Assembly (NCBI GenBank): GCA_903905455.1
Contig: CAIVGN010000077.1
Span: 1-64,000 of the forward strand
Length of the DNA: 64,000 bases
Reading direction: 5' to 3'
Origin: an uncultured Archangium sp.
GTDB taxonomy: Bacteria; Myxococcota; Myxococcia; Myxococcales; Myxococcaceae
Each line of letters begins with the position of its first letter. Position 1 is the first letter of the stretch. This document shows, piece after piece, positions 1 through 7,762 of this stretch. The notes under the pieces were generated by a model. It did no database searches. It saw only the letters and a list, made by a program, of their open reading frames with translations, and had not been told where the DNA came from. The translations under genes and the position numbers were made by a program.

Positions 1-485
1 AGGCTTCGCCGACCAGGAGGAAGTGAAGGCCGGCGCGGGGCCGCGGGTGTGGCGGACTGTCATCGAGCGCCGGGCGCGCCTCTCGAAGACCACTCGGGTT
101 GTTCTACGAACGCTGGAGAGTTCGAAATCCAACCCAGGTGCGCGCGGTCCGCGCGTCGGCGACGTCGCCCGCTTCCGACTCCCTCGTCGCGTTTCTTGGC
201 CCCGACCTTCGAGGTGCCCGGCACCCATCATGACGCGCCTCGTGGTTCGCTGAAGTGCCGCTGCCTGGAGGGAGGTGGGCGTGCAGGGGGTCCTTGCAGT
301 GCCTCGCCCGGACGTGCCCCGCGAACTCCGTCAACGTGTGCCACGGAGAGCTCCCGAACCTCGCGGTCACCACGCCTCCTGTCCCGAAGCCCGGTCACTG
401 AGTCACCAGGACGGCGGGCCGAGGGGCTGCCCGCGACGAGCACCGGCGCGCGAGCACCTGTCGACACCATGCTCCATCAAGGCCG
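1..485. other. No recognisable gene
   Basis: This stretch has several open frames on both strands, but none encodes a recognisable domain, signal peptide or plausible ribosome-binding site. The translations are Arg/Pro-rich in the way out-of-frame GC-rich DNA usually is. A TTCGAAATCC-like string near position 118 recalls a tRNA T-loop, but no acceptor or anticodon stem surrounds it. It may be decayed flank of the PIN-domain remnant that follows. Confidence 0.5.
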
Positions 486-799
486 TTGCCGCTGACGGCC
501 ATGCACCCGCGAAAGCGACCAGCGCTTGGCCCGCTCGCCGGAAGGCCACTCCTGCATCAGAAGGTCGGCCGTGTGGTGGCGCGGGATTTGCTCCTGCGAA
601 GCGGCCTCGAGGTCGTTCGCCCGACCCGACCCGAACTGAAGAGGACCGCGCGCGGGTGTTGCGCGCCACTGACGAGGACGAGTCGCTGTGTGACGCGCTG
701 TCGTTCTCAGTCCTCGTCACCCGCGAGGTGCTGGGGGCGTTCTCCTTCGACCACCACTTCCGCCAGGCCGGGCACTTTCGCGTGTGGGGGCTGGACTGA
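486..799 (+). pseudogene. Frameshifted PIN-domain (VapC-like) remnant
   Basis: Two adjacent reading frames together resemble the second half of a PIN-domain ribonuclease, the toxin part of VapBC systems. The upstream frame (from about 486) reads GRVVARDLLLRSGLEVVRPT. The downstream frame, running to the stop at 799, reads DEDESLCDALSF and then FSFDHHFRQAGHF. That is the conserved PIN ending with its acidic residues and the D-x-HF-x-x-AGF-type motif. The switch from frame 3 to frame 2 occurs at roughly 636-660, so a frameshift breaks the gene. The usual N-terminal Asp-containing strand is not visible, and no antitoxin gene is seen upstream. Calling it dead is inference; a sequencing error could give the same picture. 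Confidence 0.5.
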
Positions 800-837
800 G
801 GCCGCGCAGCGCATGAACGCGGCCGCCGCCCCGACGC

Positions 838-1491
838 TCAGTCCACGTAGACGTCGTCAATCAGCAACACCTCGCCGGTCTTCGCGGTGCCTCCGCTCAC
901 GTCGTTGCCGACGGTGAACGGCGAGCGCATGCGGCCCAGGTCGAGGCCGCGGAAGTCGGCGAGGGGAATCGAGAGGCTGTGCCACTGGCCGTCGTTCACC
1001 CAGCCGTAGTCGTTGGCCTTCACCTGCAGCGTCACCTCGGCGTTGCCCGGCGCGGGGCCGAAGTACAGCGTGCGCACCGCGATGACCGCGAGGCCAGGGT
1101 CCGAGGACCACAGGCTCACGTGCAGCGTCGACCAGCCGGTGAGGTTGGTCGGCGCGTCCCAGAACAGCCCACCACCCCAGAAGCCCGTGCCCTTGAAGTC
1201 GAGTTCGTCGGACTGGAGTCCTTCGACCCGCTCGTCCGAGGGCTGCGTCGCGTAGCTGTTGCTGAAGATGTAGTAGTGGTCGAGCGGTAGCCGGTCGGAC
1301 GCGGCGCCTTCGTAGAAGGCGCCGAACGCGAGACGCCGCGAGCCGGTCATGTAGGGGAAGGGCCCGGGCTTCAGCTCCGGGGCGCCACCGTCACCGAACA
1401 ACCCCGTGAGGCCCGAGTAGTCGGGCACGCCCGGGTCGGGGCGGCAGGCGCCGAGCGACGTCACCAGCATCAGCAGGGCAAGTGCGCGCAT
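838..1491 (-). CDS. Lipoprotein, putative carbohydrate-binding
   Basis: A secreted lipoprotein of about 217 residues. The ATG at 1491 is chosen because it is followed at once by a signal peptide, MRALALLMLVTSLGAC, whose LGAC lipobox places the lipidated Cys at residue 16. It also begins one base after the stop of the upstream gene. The mature part is rich in Trp, Tyr and Gly, with the pattern of beta-sandwich carbohydrate-binding modules, for example WHSLSIPLADFRG and the closing LLIDDVYVD, which matches the common IDDV(Y/R) ending. It is last in a five-gene minus-strand operon with two glycosidases, so a role in holding sugar polymer at the cell surface is likely. Binding specificity cannot be read from the sequence. 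Confidence 0.7.
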   Translation of the reverse strand: MRALALLMLVTSLGACRPDPGVPDYSGLTGLFGDGGAPELKPGPFPYMTGSRRLAFGAFYEGAASDRLPLDHYYIFSNSYATQPSDERVEGLQSDELDFKGTGFWGGGLFWDAPTNLTGWSTLHVSLWSSDPGLAVIAVRTLYFGPAPGNAEVTLQVKANDYGWVNDGQWHSLSIPLADFRGLDLGRMRSPFTVGNDVSGGTAKTGEVLLIDDVYVD

Positions 1492-1492
1492 G

Positions 1493-2116
1493 TCAGCGAC
1501 CTCCATCGGGCGAGGTGTACTGCGTGGTGCGCACCACCGAGGGCTGCCCGCCGTCGGTGCTCTCGACGAGCGCGAAGCCGCGCATCGGCGCGCCGAGGCC
1601 GACGGCGCCGCGGTAGGCGAGCACGTCGAGGGCGAAGAAGGTCTTGCCGTCGCCCAGGTAGCTCACCGCGTTGGGGAAGTAGTCCAGCGTCGCCTGGTAG
1701 CCGGCGATGGCCATGTTCCGCACCTGCAGCTCGGTGACCTGGTCGTCGAAGGCCCCGGTCTGGGCGATCTCGCCCAGCATCTGCGCGGTGTAGTACTGGT
1801 TCTCGCCGGTGGGCTCCTGCGAGAGCGCGGTGGCGAAGGCGTAGAACGCCGGCACCCCGCCCACGCTGCCCAGCAACTGCCACTTGGTGCCCACGCCGCC
1901 GTCGGGCTGGCTCTTGAGGTTCGCCCCCACGAAGCGGAAGGGGTTGTTCGGGTCGCGCGTCACCGAGGTGCTGGGGAACACGCCCTCCACCGAGTCGATG
2001 GGCTTGAAGCGCAGCCCGCTGACGTTGGTGCCGAAGCGGTACTCCGCCGGGGGCCCGCACGAGGCGAGCGCCAGGCCGGCGAGGACGACGAGACGTTCAG
2101 AGGCTGAAGCGGACAT
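1493..2116 (-). CDS. Lipoprotein of unknown fold in glycosidase operon
   Basis: A 207-residue protein with a short lipoprotein signal (LALASC, Cys about residue 20). Its start at 2116 lies 20 bases inside the end of the glycosidase-barrel gene, and its stop is one base before the next lipoprotein gene, so translational coupling is likely. The mature sequence has many aromatic and beta-strand-like stretches (QYYTAQMLGEIAQ, YLGDGKTFFALDVLAYRG) but no motif I recognise. Position suggests an accessory surface protein working with the barrel-anchored glycosidase, possibly a partner or a glycan-binding subunit. That is inference from context only. Confidence 0.65.
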   Translation of the reverse strand: MSASASERLVVLAGLALASCGPPAEYRFGTNVSGLRFKPIDSVEGVFPSTSVTRDPNNPFRFVGANLKSQPDGGVGTKWQLLGSVGGVPAFYAFATALSQEPTGENQYYTAQMLGEIAQTGAFDDQVTELQVRNMAIAGYQATLDYFPNAVSYLGDGKTFFALDVLAYRGAVGLGAPMRGFALVESTDGGQPSVVRTTQYTSPDGGR

Positions 2117-5100
2117 AGGTCTTCACCTCCCATTCATTGCCGACGATGGCCTGAGTGAGATCGTAGCGGGGGGAGTTCACGTCGAGGACGCGGTACTTGC
2201 CGGCGATGCCGAACTTGGTCTGCAGGGGCACGAACCAGCGCGGCGCCGTCGCCGTCCACGCGATGTCGAGCATGCTCTGCACGCGGAAGGTGAGGTTGAA
2301 GTCGCGGTGGTAGTCGTAGGGGCCGTAGTCGTTGAGCTTGAAGCTGCCGGTGACCACCAGCCGCGAGTAGTCGAGCCGTGCCTCGACGCCGCCGCGCGTG
2401 ACCAACCGGGTCGAGTTGCCGTTGGCCTGCGCGGTGCCGCCCCACACCGAGCCGGTGAGGTGCACCCCGCCGCCGTTGGCCACGAAGCGCGCCCACACCT
2501 CGAAGAGATCGTTGGCCGGCACCGAGTTGGGGAAGGCGAAGACCTGGCCCGAGCCCAGCACGCCGATGGCCGCGTCCTGGACGGTGGGCAGGTGCTTGTA
2601 GATGACGTCCAGGCTGGCGGCGAAGGGGGCGTTCTCCTTCTGCGCGTTGTCCCAGGCGAAGAACCAGCTCGCGGGCGTGGGGTCGAAGACCAGCAGCAGC
2701 TCGGCGGCGAGCATCTCGCGGTTGCTGCGCACCCAGAACGGGTCGGTGAGCTGGTTCCGCGCGACGGTGCCCGCGTAGGAGGTGCCGGTCTTCGGGTCGT
2801 AGACGTCGCCGAGGCCGGGCAGGGGGCCCACCAGCGGCTTCTGGTACAGCACGTTGGGCGCGACCTGGAAGCTGGGCGCCACCTGGAACACCGCGCCCGC
2901 GATGCCGTGCGCGTGGTTGCCCTGGCCGCTCTCCTTGAGACGGAAGCCGGCGAGGGTGATGGTCTGGTCGGTCTGGCTGTCGGCGACCAGGCCCCGGTAC
3001 CCACCCTGGGCGTAGAAGTTCGCGACCCCGCCGCTGTAGGTCAGCTTGGCCTTGGCGCCGAGCGTGTCGTACCAGCGCACCGTGTCGTCGAGGATCCAGT
3101 ACCCCGAGTTCAAGTACGAGGGCTGGTCCGTCGGCGCGCGCACCGCGTTGGTGTACGAGCGGCCGATGCGGTCGTAGCCCGCGGCGATGCCGCCGGCCTC
3201 GAGCTTCCAGCCGCCCGACTTCCAGCCCGCGTACAGGGTGGTCTTCGCCGTCTGCGGCACGGGCAGCGCCGAGCTGGCTGCCACCGAGCTGCGCTGCGCG
3301 ATGTCCTGCTGGTGCATCAGCGCGACCTCGATGGGCCCGAAGGTGCGGTCGTACTTGCCGATCACCGAGGGGTTGGCGCCCCAGTAGAGCTGCTCGCCGA
3401 AGGCGATCTTCAGGCCCTCGAGCGCCTTGTGGCCCGCGAAGACCACGCCGTTGGGCGCGTCGGCGTTGTACTGGTCGACCGACGGTTGGTAGTTGGCCTC
3501 GGGGTAGAGCGCGAAGAAGTCGCCCTCGTAGCCCCAGTGGTAGTGGCCCTTGCGGAAGAAGCCGGTCAGGTCGAACCACGCCTCGTTCCACTCGAGCTCC
3601 GCCTGGTAGATCTTGAACGTCAGCGGCCCGCGCTTCTCGAAGAAGATCTCGTCGATGGGGTTGGTGGCGACGTTCCCCAGGAAGTTCATGATCACCTTCC
3701 CGCGGATGGACGCCGTGGGCTGGATCTCCGCGCCCAGGAACACCGACTCCATGTGATCGAAGCGCGTGGTGGCGCGCGCCGGGTCGGCGAGGCGCACCCC
3801 GCCGGTGGTGAAGGTCGAAACCTCGATGGCCGTGTCCGTGAGGTGCACCATCTTCTGCAGGGTCTGCAGCGCGCTCGAGACGCCGATGTTGCGGTCGGCG
3901 GCGGCCTCCCGCGCGGCGGCCCGCAGCTCGATGGCGTCCCAGTGCTGCTGCACGCGCGTCGCGGTGGCGCCTTCCTGGTAGGGGTCGAGCGCGAAGCCCT
4001 TCTGCAGCACGAAGTAGGCGGCGCGCGGGTGGAGCGGGATGACCTCCCCCGGCTCGGAGGGATCCTTGGCCATGATCCCCCACCACTCCTCGTTCATGTT
4101 GTTCTCGCCCTCGACGAAGTCTTCCTTGTACCCGCCGTTGGCCCACGCCGCGGTGGTGTCGTGCACGTCGAGCCGCGCGTCCTGGAGGTACTTCCACCAG
4201 CCGTCGGCCCACTGGAAGGTGAAGCCACCGATGGCGTTGCCCGCCAGCCCCTTGCCCGAGGTCTGGAGATCGATCTCCCTCCACTGGTCGCGCAGCACGC
4301 TGGCCTGGGTCAGCTCGTCTTCGCGCTGGTCCTTGGCGTCCCAGGCGTCGACGCCGAACTCGGTGAACACGAAGGGAATGCCCAGCTTCTGCCGCACCTC
4401 CTGGAAGAGCAGGCCCGCCGAGCGGCCTCGGTAGACGTTGGCCCCCATCACGTCGAGGCCCTTGCAGTACTGGGCGATGAGGTCGATGAACTGCAGGTCG
4501 CCGTTGGCCATGGCCACCGGGTGCGCCGGGTCCTTCTGCTTGATGTCGGCGATCACTTCACCGAACAGGCTGTAGAGCGCCACGGCCCGCGCGTCCTGCT
4601 TCTGGGCCTTGGGGAGGTTGGCGATGGCCGCGTTCTCCCACTCGAGGCCGTAGTTGTTCTCGTTGCCCAGCAGCCACATCAACAGGCCGGGCGTGTCCCG
4701 CGTGCTCTCGACCAGTGCACCGATCTCCTGGCGCAGCACCTCGCGGGTGTGGCGGTCGGAGTAGTCGAGGATGGGGTGCCACACGTTGTCGATGGTCATG
4801 CCGTAGCGGCCGACCGTGTGGTTGAGCACCGTGTAGATGCCGTGCTTCTCGTAGACATACCGGATCCACCGCGCGGGCATGCCGGCGTACACGCGGATGA
4901 CGTTGACGTGCATCGCCTTGAGCAGGCCCATCTCGCTGTCGAGCGCGCGGACGATCTCCGACTCCGGCCGCTCCCACAGCGAGTAGGTGTAGTTGGTGCC
5001 GACGGGGAAGTAGTCCCAGTTCATGCCGCGCAACATCAGCGGCTTCCCGTCGACCTCGAGGCGCGAGCCATTCTCGTCGTTGACGACGTGAATGCCCTTC

Positions 5101-5159
5101 GTCTCGTCGGCCAGGGCCAGCGCGCCGGTCAGCAGCGCGAGCAGCAGCGGTGCCCTCAT
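2097..5159 (-). CDS. Clan GH-A glycosidase fused to outer-membrane beta-barrel
   Basis: A 1020-residue two-part protein. The start at 5159 overlaps the stop of the GH1 gene (TGATG) and gives a signal peptide, MRAPLLLALLTGALALA. Residues about 22-410 form a TIM-barrel glycosidase of the GH-A clan: NVIRVYAG, the acid/base Glu167 in LLGNENN, and the nucleophile Glu267 in FTEFG, 100 residues later. It looks nearest to the GH2 catalytic barrel or GH5/GH72-like enzymes; the family is uncertain. After a helical linker, residues about 450-1020 are alternating polar/aromatic strands ending in YVRFSL, as in outer-membrane porin barrels. Fusion of a glycosidase to a barrel is uncommon. The enzyme would be tethered at the outer membrane, probably cutting glycan at the pore mouth; which side it faces is not decided by sequence. 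Confidence 0.8.
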   Translation of the reverse strand: MRAPLLLALLTGALALADETKGIHVVNDENGSRLEVDGKPLMLRGMNWDYFPVGTNYTYSLWERPESEIVRALDSEMGLLKAMHVNVIRVYAGMPARWIRYVYEKHGIYTVLNHTVGRYGMTIDNVWHPILDYSDRHTREVLRQEIGALVESTRDTPGLLMWLLGNENNYGLEWENAAIANLPKAQKQDARAVALYSLFGEVIADIKQKDPAHPVAMANGDLQFIDLIAQYCKGLDVMGANVYRGRSAGLLFQEVRQKLGIPFVFTEFGVDAWDAKDQREDELTQASVLRDQWREIDLQTSGKGLAGNAIGGFTFQWADGWWKYLQDARLDVHDTTAAWANGGYKEDFVEGENNMNEEWWGIMAKDPSEPGEVIPLHPRAAYFVLQKGFALDPYQEGATATRVQQHWDAIELRAAAREAAADRNIGVSSALQTLQKMVHLTDTAIEVSTFTTGGVRLADPARATTRFDHMESVFLGAEIQPTASIRGKVIMNFLGNVATNPIDEIFFEKRGPLTFKIYQAELEWNEAWFDLTGFFRKGHYHWGYEGDFFALYPEANYQPSVDQYNADAPNGVVFAGHKALEGLKIAFGEQLYWGANPSVIGKYDRTFGPIEVALMHQQDIAQRSSVAASSALPVPQTAKTTLYAGWKSGGWKLEAGGIAAGYDRIGRSYTNAVRAPTDQPSYLNSGYWILDDTVRWYDTLGAKAKLTYSGGVANFYAQGGYRGLVADSQTDQTITLAGFRLKESGQGNHAHGIAGAVFQVAPSFQVAPNVLYQKPLVGPLPGLGDVYDPKTGTSYAGTVARNQLTDPFWVRSNREMLAAELLLVFDPTPASWFFAWDNAQKENAPFAASLDVIYKHLPTVQDAAIGVLGSGQVFAFPNSVPANDLFEVWARFVANGGGVHLTGSVWGGTAQANGNSTRLVTRGGVEARLDYSRLVVTGSFKLNDYGPYDYHRDFNLTFRVQSMLDIAWTATAPRWFVPLQTKFGIAGKYRVLDVNSPRYDLTQAIVGNEWEVKTYVRFSL

Positions 5160-6541
5160 CACGTCCCCCTCCGAAGCCAGTTGGTTTTCAGCACCTGGGA
5201 AAGCCAGCGGGCGCTGTCCTTCACCGTGCGTTTCAGCGTGGCGAAGTCGACGTGTACCAGCCCGAAGCGCATGCGGTAGCCGTACGCCCACTCGAAGTTG
5301 TCGAGCAGCGACCACGCGAAGTAGCCCTTGAGCGGCACCCCCGCGTCGATCGCGTCGAGGCAGGCGCCCAGGTGGCCTTCGAGGTACGCGCGCCGCGGCT
5401 CGTCGTGCACGCGCCCGTCGGGTCCGGGCTCCATGCCGTAGGCGGCGCCGTTCTCGGTGACGTAGATCTCCCTGGGTCCGTACTCGCGGTGCACGCGCAG
5501 CAGCGAGGCGGTCAGCCCCTCGGGGTACACCTCCCAGCCCATGTCGGTGCGGCGCTCGGGCGGCGGCTCGGGGAGGGTGCGGGGCTCGTTGTCTGCTTCC
5601 GCGACCGCGCTGCTGCGCACGATGGTGCGCGAGTAGTAGTTCATGCCCAGGAAGTCGGTCGGCGTGGCGATGTCCTCGAGGTCGCCGGGCAAGACGAACT
5701 CGAAGTCCTGCGCGTGCCCCGCGGCCGTGTACTCGGCCTTCTTGTCGGCCGGGTAACCGCGGCCGTAGAGCGGGTCGAGGTACCAGCGGTTGAACTCGCC
5801 ATCGAAGCTCTGCGTCGCGGCCCGGTCGGCGGCGCTGCCCGACGCGGCGACGGGCGGGCTGATGATCAGCACGATGCCCGCCTTCCCCCCCGGCGAGTTG
5901 CGGCGGATCACCGGCACGCTGCGCCCGTGGGCGAGGAGCACGTGGTGGGCCGCGCGCAGGCCGAGCTTCCAGTCCTGGAGGCCGGGGGCCTGGGAGCCAT
6001 GCACGTGGCCGAGCACCGCGACGCACCACGGCTCGTTGATGGTCACCCAGTCCCTCACGCGATCGCCCAACCGCCGGCTGACGACGTCGGCGTATTCCTC
6101 GAAGGCGCCCACGGTATCTCGTGACACCCAGCCGCCTGCGTCCTGCAGCGCCTGCGGCAGGTCCCAATGGTACAGGGTGAGCATCGGGCGCAGGCCCCGG
6201 GCCAGCGCGCCGTCGACGAGGCGCTCGTAGAAGTCGAGGCCCTCCTGGTTCACCGCCCCGCGGCCCTGGGGGATCACCCGCGGCCACGCGACGGAGAAGC
6301 GGTAGGCGTTGAGCCCCAGCTCCTGCATCAGCGCCAGGTCCTCGGGCCAGCGATGGTAGTGGTCGCAGGCCACCGCGCCGTCGGTGCCGTCGGCGATCGC
6401 GCCCGGCTTCCGGCACAGGCGATCCCAGATCGACTCGCCGCGGCCGTCTTCCCGGGTCGCGCCCTCGATCTGAAAGGAAGACGTCGCCGCCCCCCAGAGG
6501 AACCCCGCGGGCAGGCGGCGCCCCTGGCTCGAGTCAGACAT
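5159..6541 (-). CDS. GH1 family beta-glucosidase
   Basis: A complete 460-residue glycoside hydrolase family 1 enzyme of normal length. The start of the fold shows FLWGAATSSFQIEGA. The acid/base Glu170 lies in TINEPW and the nucleophile Glu363 in YVTENG, both canonical. The C-terminal WSLLDNFEWAYGY is the aglycone/sugar-binding signature. There is no signal peptide, so it acts in the cytoplasm, releasing glucose or a similar sugar from the non-reducing end of beta-linked di- or oligosaccharides. It begins within the last 8 bases of the ABC ATPase gene and ends overlapping the glycosidase-barrel start, so the three are almost certainly co-transcribed. It would finish breakdown of imported oligosaccharides. 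Substrate linkage cannot be fixed from sequence. Confidence 0.95.
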   Translation of the reverse strand: MSDSSQGRRLPAGFLWGAATSSFQIEGATREDGRGESIWDRLCRKPGAIADGTDGAVACDHYHRWPEDLALMQELGLNAYRFSVAWPRVIPQGRGAVNQEGLDFYERLVDGALARGLRPMLTLYHWDLPQALQDAGGWVSRDTVGAFEEYADVVSRRLGDRVRDWVTINEPWCVAVLGHVHGSQAPGLQDWKLGLRAAHHVLLAHGRSVPVIRRNSPGGKAGIVLIISPPVAASGSAADRAATQSFDGEFNRWYLDPLYGRGYPADKKAEYTAAGHAQDFEFVLPGDLEDIATPTDFLGMNYYSRTIVRSSAVAEADNEPRTLPEPPPERRTDMGWEVYPEGLTASLLRVHREYGPREIYVTENGAAYGMEPGPDGRVHDEPRRAYLEGHLGACLDAIDAGVPLKGYFAWSLLDNFEWAYGYRMRFGLVHVDFATLKRTVKDSARWLSQVLKTNWLRRGT

Positions 6542-7487
6542 TCGTGGTCTCCCGGTTGAAGCAGCGTACGCGCCGGTCCTCGGCGAAGGTCGTCAGGGCG
6601 GGCACGGCGTCCTTGCACTGGCCGGTGGCTTCCGGGCAGCGCGAGCGAAAGGGGCACCCGCCCCCGCCCGCCGCGCTGGGCAGTCGGGGGTGGCCTTCCG
6701 TCACCTGGCGGGGCACGCCGCGGGGCAGGGCCGCGAGCAGCGCCTGGGTGTACGGGTGCGAGGGCGATTGCAGGAGCACCTCGGCCGGCCCGTCTTCCAC
6801 GATGCGGCCGGCGAAGAGCACCACCACCCGGTCGCACAGCAGCCGCGCGGTCGCCAGGTCGTGGGTGATGAGCAGCAAGGCGATCTGCTTGTCCTTGACC
6901 AACCCCTGCAGCACCCCGAGCACACCCATGCGCACCGAGGCGTCGAGCATCGACGTGGGCTCGTCGGCCATCAGCACCCGGGGCTCGACCGCCAACGCCC
7001 GCGCGATGGCCACCCGCTGGCGCTGACCGCCCGACAGCTCCGTGGGGTACGCGTCGAGGAAGTCGGCCGCCGGCTGCAACCCCACCAGGGTGAGCAACTC
7101 CAGCGCCCGGGCCTCGACCTGGGCCTTCGGCACCCGGGCGTGGCGCAGCAGCGGCCGCGCCAGGTGGTGGCGCACCGGGTGAATGGGGTTCAACGAGGCG
7201 AAGGGGTCCTGGAAGATCATCTGCAGTTGCGCGCGGTACGACAGCGACGGCCCGCGTGGCTCCCGCTCGAGCATGTTCACCCCGTCGAGGCTGATTTCCC
7301 CGGCGTCGGGCTCCACCAGCCGAGAGAGCAGCTTGGCGATGGTGCTCTTGCCGCTCCCGCTCTCGCCCACCAGGGCCACGGCCTGCCCGGCGGCCACGTC
7401 GAGCGACACGTCGTCGACCACCCGACGGCCTCCGTAGTCCTTCCTCAGTCCTCGTACCTGGAGCAGCGCTGGCGTCGGGTCGGGCAT
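6534..7487 (-). CDS. OppF/DppF-type ABC transporter ATP-binding protein
   Basis: A 317-residue ABC ATPase of the oligopeptide/oligosaccharide (Opp) class. It shows Walker A GESGSGKST, Q-loop MIFQDPFASLNP, signature LSGGQRQR, Walker B VLMADEPTS and the switch His in LLITHD. The C-terminal Cys-rich OppF tail (CPFRSRCP) is present. ATG at 7487 follows a good AGGAAG ribosome-binding site. It is first in the minus-strand operon. Opp-family importers also carry beta-glucan oligosaccharides in some bacteria, which fits the neighbouring glycosidases. The permeases, OppD and a solute-binding protein are all missing from this window, so it must partner subunits encoded elsewhere or be an orphan recruited to this locus. 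Confidence 0.93.
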   Translation of the reverse strand: MPDPTPALLQVRGLRKDYGGRRVVDDVSLDVAAGQAVALVGESGSGKSTIAKLLSRLVEPDAGEISLDGVNMLEREPRGPSLSYRAQLQMIFQDPFASLNPIHPVRHHLARPLLRHARVPKAQVEARALELLTLVGLQPAADFLDAYPTELSGGQRQRVAIARALAVEPRVLMADEPTSMLDASVRMGVLGVLQGLVKDKQIALLLITHDLATARLLCDRVVVLFAGRIVEDGPAEVLLQSPSHPYTQALLAALPRGVPRQVTEGHPRLPSAAGGGGCPFRSRCPEATGQCKDAVPALTTFAEDRRVRCFNRETTNV

Positions 7488-7499
7488 CGCTTCCTGAAA

Positions 7500-7525
7500 A
7501 CTTTGTGCACCGCGCGAACAAAGTC
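7500..7525. promoter_or_regulatory. Operator-like inverted repeat, copy 1
   Basis: A 26-bp element with arms CTTTGT and ACAAAG, closing in AACAAAGTC. It lies 13 bp upstream of the ABC ATPase start codon, just beyond its ribosome-binding site. The second copy 157 bp away shares the same arm layout and spacing while the centre differs, which is the mark of a protein-binding site and not of a recent duplication. A repressor bound here would block transcription of the glycosidase operon. Confidence 0.5.
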
Positions 7526-7656
7526 AAACGCCCGTTTCGGGGCCCGTTCATGACGCGGCGCATTGTCTGTGGGACACGTACGCTGCGGGTTTCAGGGGCA
7601 TGGCATGCTGCTGTGCGTCACGCGTGGGACGTTGACGTCGCCGCTGGGTCGTGAAT

Positions 7657-7682
7657 AGTTTGTTGTGCCGCATAACAAAGTC
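7657..7682. promoter_or_regulatory. Operator-like inverted repeat, copy 2
   Basis: The second 26-bp element, with arms TTTGTT and AACAAA and the same AACAAAGTC right half as copy 1. It lies about 80 bp upstream of the divergent lipoprotein gene. With copy 1 it brackets the shared promoter region, suggesting one sugar-responsive regulator controlling both transcripts. No regulator gene of an obvious LacI or similar type is adjacent. Confidence 0.5.
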
Positions 7683-7762
7683 CCGCGGGGTCCTCGCCTG
7701 CAGAGAACGCCGCACCTCACCGTGCCCTCGCAGTTCACCAGTTGAGAAATGGAGCCCGCGTC

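Noticed and set aside
100-140. Possible tRNA T-arm
   Set aside because: A TTCGAAATCC string is present, but no matching acceptor stem, anticodon arm or D-arm could be folded around it.
1884-5279. Plus-strand open frame of about 1130 codons
   Set aside because: It runs opposite the glycosidase-barrel and lipoprotein genes. Its translation is rich in Arg, Gly, Val and Leu with no domain, as expected for antisense frames in GC-rich DNA.
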